DNA of 7,073 bases from Acidobacteriota bacterium (GTDB taxonomy: Bacteria > Acidobacteriota > Vicinamibacteria > Vicinamibacterales > UBA2999): positions 1 to 7,073 of the forward strand of contig CANIAI010000120.1 in NCBI GenBank assembly GCA_947465275.1, written 5' to 3'. Below the pieces are notes generated by a model. That model was given only the letters and a program-made list of their open reading frames with translations, did no database searches and had not been told where the DNA came from. A program made the translations under genes and the position numbers. Below are positions 5,421-7,073 of this stretch, in pieces (within the stretch, counting starts at the first letter, position 1; each line of letters begins with the position of its first letter).

Positions 5421-6891
5421 ACCGCTGCCGGCAATTCGAGGCCTCTTCCCGCAGCGCCCGAAAGGCGGGGGTCGCACGGAGCGGCGCGAGCAGCGGGTCT
5501 GACTCGACGAGTGGATAGCCGCAGTAGTTGCCGGCGATCGCCTTCTTCAGCATCGCGGCCGCGGCGTCGGTCTGCCCGCAGTAGGCGAGATGGCTCGCCG
5601 CGAAGTAGGCGGTCTCGGCGTCAGCATCCCCGGCGGTGGGCGCCTCCGGGCTCGTGGCAGCGGGACGCCCCCCGGCCGCGCATGCGGCAAGCAGCCGCCA
5701 GGTGCCCCATTCGGGCAGCTGGTCCTGCGCGACGGCACGGGCCTGCGCCACCCGGCCGTTCCGCACGTCGGCATGCAGCGCCAGCGCGCGCGAGAAGGCA
5801 GACCCGTCATCGAGGTGCAGGTAGTTCGTGGTGCGCGCCTCGTCACCGCGCTGGATGAAGACCACCGCGCACGATCGCAGCCCTGACGTGCTGTTCCGAG
5901 GGTCGAGCAGGAACCCTTCCTCGCAGTGCCGCGCCGCGTCGTCGAGCAGCCCGGCGTACCGGTAGACGTAGCTCATCGCGACCTGCACGTCGACGTTGTC
6001 GGGGCGCCTGGCCAGCAGCGCACGCGCCTGCGTGAACGCGCGCGGCAGGTCGCCCTTCTCGACGAGGCTCACCACGAGTCCCGCGGCGGGGACGACGTAG
6101 TCGGGATCAAGGGCCACCGCCCGTTCGGCAGCCTCGAACGCGAGCGCGGGCGATCCGGTCGCCGCGCCGCCATCGCGCGCCTCGACGGAGTACCGCTGCG
6201 ACAGCGCCTGCCAGGCGGGCGGGTAGCCGGGGTCGAGGGTGAGCGAGCGCCGCAGCAGGGCGATCGCCTCGCGATTGGCGTCGGCCTCGCTCCCCAGGGC
6301 GGTGCTCCGGAGAAAGAGCGCGTAGCCCTCCTCGTTGGCCGGGTCGTGCGCCGCCTCGACCGCCGTACCGCCGAGTGCCGTGGCGAGTCCGCCGCGGACG
6401 CGCAGGGCGAGCTGCACCTGCAGCGCCATCAGGTTGCCGGCCGGCGCATCAAACGAGTCGCGCCAGGCGAGCGCGCCGGTGGCGACGTCGATCGCGTCGA
6501 GCGTGACGGCGGTGCGTCCGTTGGTGGAGCCGACGCGCCCGGTCAGCACGGTGTCGACCGCCAGCCGGCGACCCTCGGCGCGAACGTCCTCGGGCGCGGT
6601 GACCGGCTGCGTGGTTGCCCCGGGCCTGACGGCCACCTGACGCACCCGGCCGAGCAGGGTGGCCGCCTCGTCGGCGATTGCGACCCCGAGCGTGGCCGTC
6701 TCCGAGCCGGCGCCCTCGACAGTGGCGAGCGGCAGGACGGCCACCGTCCGGAGCGGGGTGACCGCCGGCGGACTCCCTCGCAGCAGCCCGACCAGCAGCG
6801 CGGCAACCCCGATCACCGCCACCGCGGCGGCAATCCCCCACCGGACGTCGCGCCCCACGGGCGACTCGGGCGGCATCGTGTCGTTGTTCAT
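5383..6891 (-). CDS. Membrane-anchored TolB-like/TPR repeat protein
   Basis: This 502-residue protein has a short cytoplasmic N-terminus, one transmembrane segment (about 18-38, GIAAAVAVIGVAALLVGLL) and a large extracytoplasmic part. Residues 47-170 resemble the TolB-like domain found in Acidobacteriota kinases and CadC-type regulators: RTVAVLPLA, then AIADEAATLLGRVRQVAVRP, RRLAVDTVLTGRV, IDVATGALAWRDSFD and LMALQVQLALRVRGGL. TPR units follow, for example at about 208-227 (RSLTLDPGYPPAW), 250-272 (ERAVALDPDY) and 315-333 (ARHCEEGFLLDP). Relatives usually carry a protein kinase or winged-helix DNA-binding domain before the membrane segment, and here neither is present. An open frame continues upstream to 7053, but it would run antisense into lepA. 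I chose the ATG at 6891, which has a GGA 6-8 nt upstream. Its function is probably protein interaction or sensing. Confidence 0.82.
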   Translation of the reverse strand: MNNDTMPPESPVGRDVRWGIAAAVAVIGVAALLVGLLRGSPPAVTPLRTVAVLPLATVEGAGSETATLGVAIADEAATLLGRVRQVAVRPGATTQPVTAPEDVRAEGRRLAVDTVLTGRVGSTNGRTAVTLDAIDVATGALAWRDSFDAPAGNLMALQVQLALRVRGGLATALGGTAVEAAHDPANEEGYALFLRSTALGSEADANREAIALLRRSLTLDPGYPPAWQALSQRYSVEARDGGAATGSPALAFEAAERAVALDPDYVVPAAGLVVSLVEKGDLPRAFTQARALLARRPDNVDVQVAMSYVYRYAGLLDDAARHCEEGFLLDPRNSTSGLRSCAVVFIQRGDEARTTNYLHLDDGSAFSRALALHADVRNGRVAQARAVAQDQLPEWGTWRLLAACAAGGRPAATSPEAPTAGDADAETAYFAASHLAYCGQTDAAAAMLKKAIAGNYCGYPLVESDPLLAPLRATPAFRALREEASNCRQRFIAAAQKAEAGG

Positions 6892-6975
6892 CTGTTCCAG
6901 GTATGGCGGCGTGGCTGACGCAGGTCCCGCGGGGCGATTCTCCCACGCCTGCCGGGGGGCACCGGGTGCGCGGGG

Positions 6976-6981
6976 TATAAT
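6976..6981 (+). promoter_or_regulatory. -10 box (perfect TATAAT) upstream of lepA
   Basis: TATAAT matches the consensus exactly and ends 21 nt before the lepA ATG, predicting a 5' leader of about 13-16 nt. The leader has no Shine-Dalgarno-like purine run. No good -35 element is seen 16-18 bp upstream (the sequence there is G-rich). The reverse strand reads TTATAC at the same place, so the box might also serve the divergent TPR gene. Confidence 0.6.
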
Positions 6982-7002
6982 TTCCCGTTCGCCCGTATCC
7001 CG

Positions 7003-7073
7003 ATGGACCAGCAGTACATACGCAACTTTTCGATCATCGCGCACATCGACCACGGCAAGTCGACCCTGGCCGA
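7003..7073 (+). CDS. lepA: Elongation factor 4 (LepA), N-terminal fragment
   Basis: Only the first 23 codons are in the window; the gene is cut by the window end. The protein begins MDQQYIRNF and runs into [14 protein letters not shown], which contains the G1/P-loop of translational GTPases (AHIDHGKST, residues 13-21). The start, with an [14 protein letters not shown] run a few residues from the N-terminus, is typical of LepA/EF4, a ribosome-associated GTPase that promotes back-translocation and helps ribosome assembly. TypA/BipA begins similarly, but its usual run is N-I-A-I-I-A-H-V-D-H-G-K-T. LepA is therefore preferred. Confidence 0.9.
   Translation, partial: MDQQYIRNFSIIAHIDHGKSTLA

Noticed and set aside
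5926..6918. 330-residue plus-strand open frame opposite the TPR gene
   Set aside because: It is a shadow frame: Arg/Gly/His-rich, with no domain pattern.
6892..7053. 54-residue N-terminal extension of the TPR protein
   Set aside because: It would overlap lepA and its promoter on the opposite strand and has no recognisable domain. The ATG at 6891 sits just before the transmembrane segment.

Overview
The DNA is GC-rich and closely packed, with high-GC codon use in the real genes. It looks chromosomal because it carries a citrate synthase and the start of lepA. A Tat-exported amidohydrolase, a TolB-like/TPR membrane protein of the type common in Acidobacteriota, and -10 boxes lying right next to start codons suggest an environmental bacterium. 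Acidobacteriota (Vicinamibacteria-like) is my guess, but no marker here proves it.

Layout. Positions 1-1104 hold no gene I can support. This stretch contains a large inverted repeat (arms 1-200 and 481-680, about 85% identical in a gap-free hand alignment, with a 280-bp spacer) and a degenerate 21-bp tandem repeat array (about 753-962, all units in exact register). A complete citrate synthase follows (1120-2262, +), with a -10 box so close to its ATG that the mRNA should be leaderless. It converges on a minus-strand group read right to left: an antitoxin/ParE-type toxin pair (4940-4384), a Tat-signal amidohydrolase of the YtcJ/Amidohydro_3 type (4338-2569), and 3 nt later a small ribbon-helix-helix-like protein (2565-2278). 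Divergent from the antitoxin is a VOC (glyoxalase-fold) protein (4995-5420, +). Its 3' end overlaps by 38 bp the 3' end of a membrane-anchored TolB-like/TPR protein (6891-5383, -). Divergent from that is lepA, cut by the window end.

How it works together. There is no obvious pathway cluster. Citrate synthase and LepA are housekeeping genes, and the genes between them are accessory (toxin-antitoxin, exported hydrolase, VOC protein, TPR protein). The most unusual features are the 1.1-kb gene-free region with its two kinds of repeat and the recurring leaderless-type promoter arrangement. I see no CRISPR, tRNA, rRNA, transposase or recognisable novel defence system.
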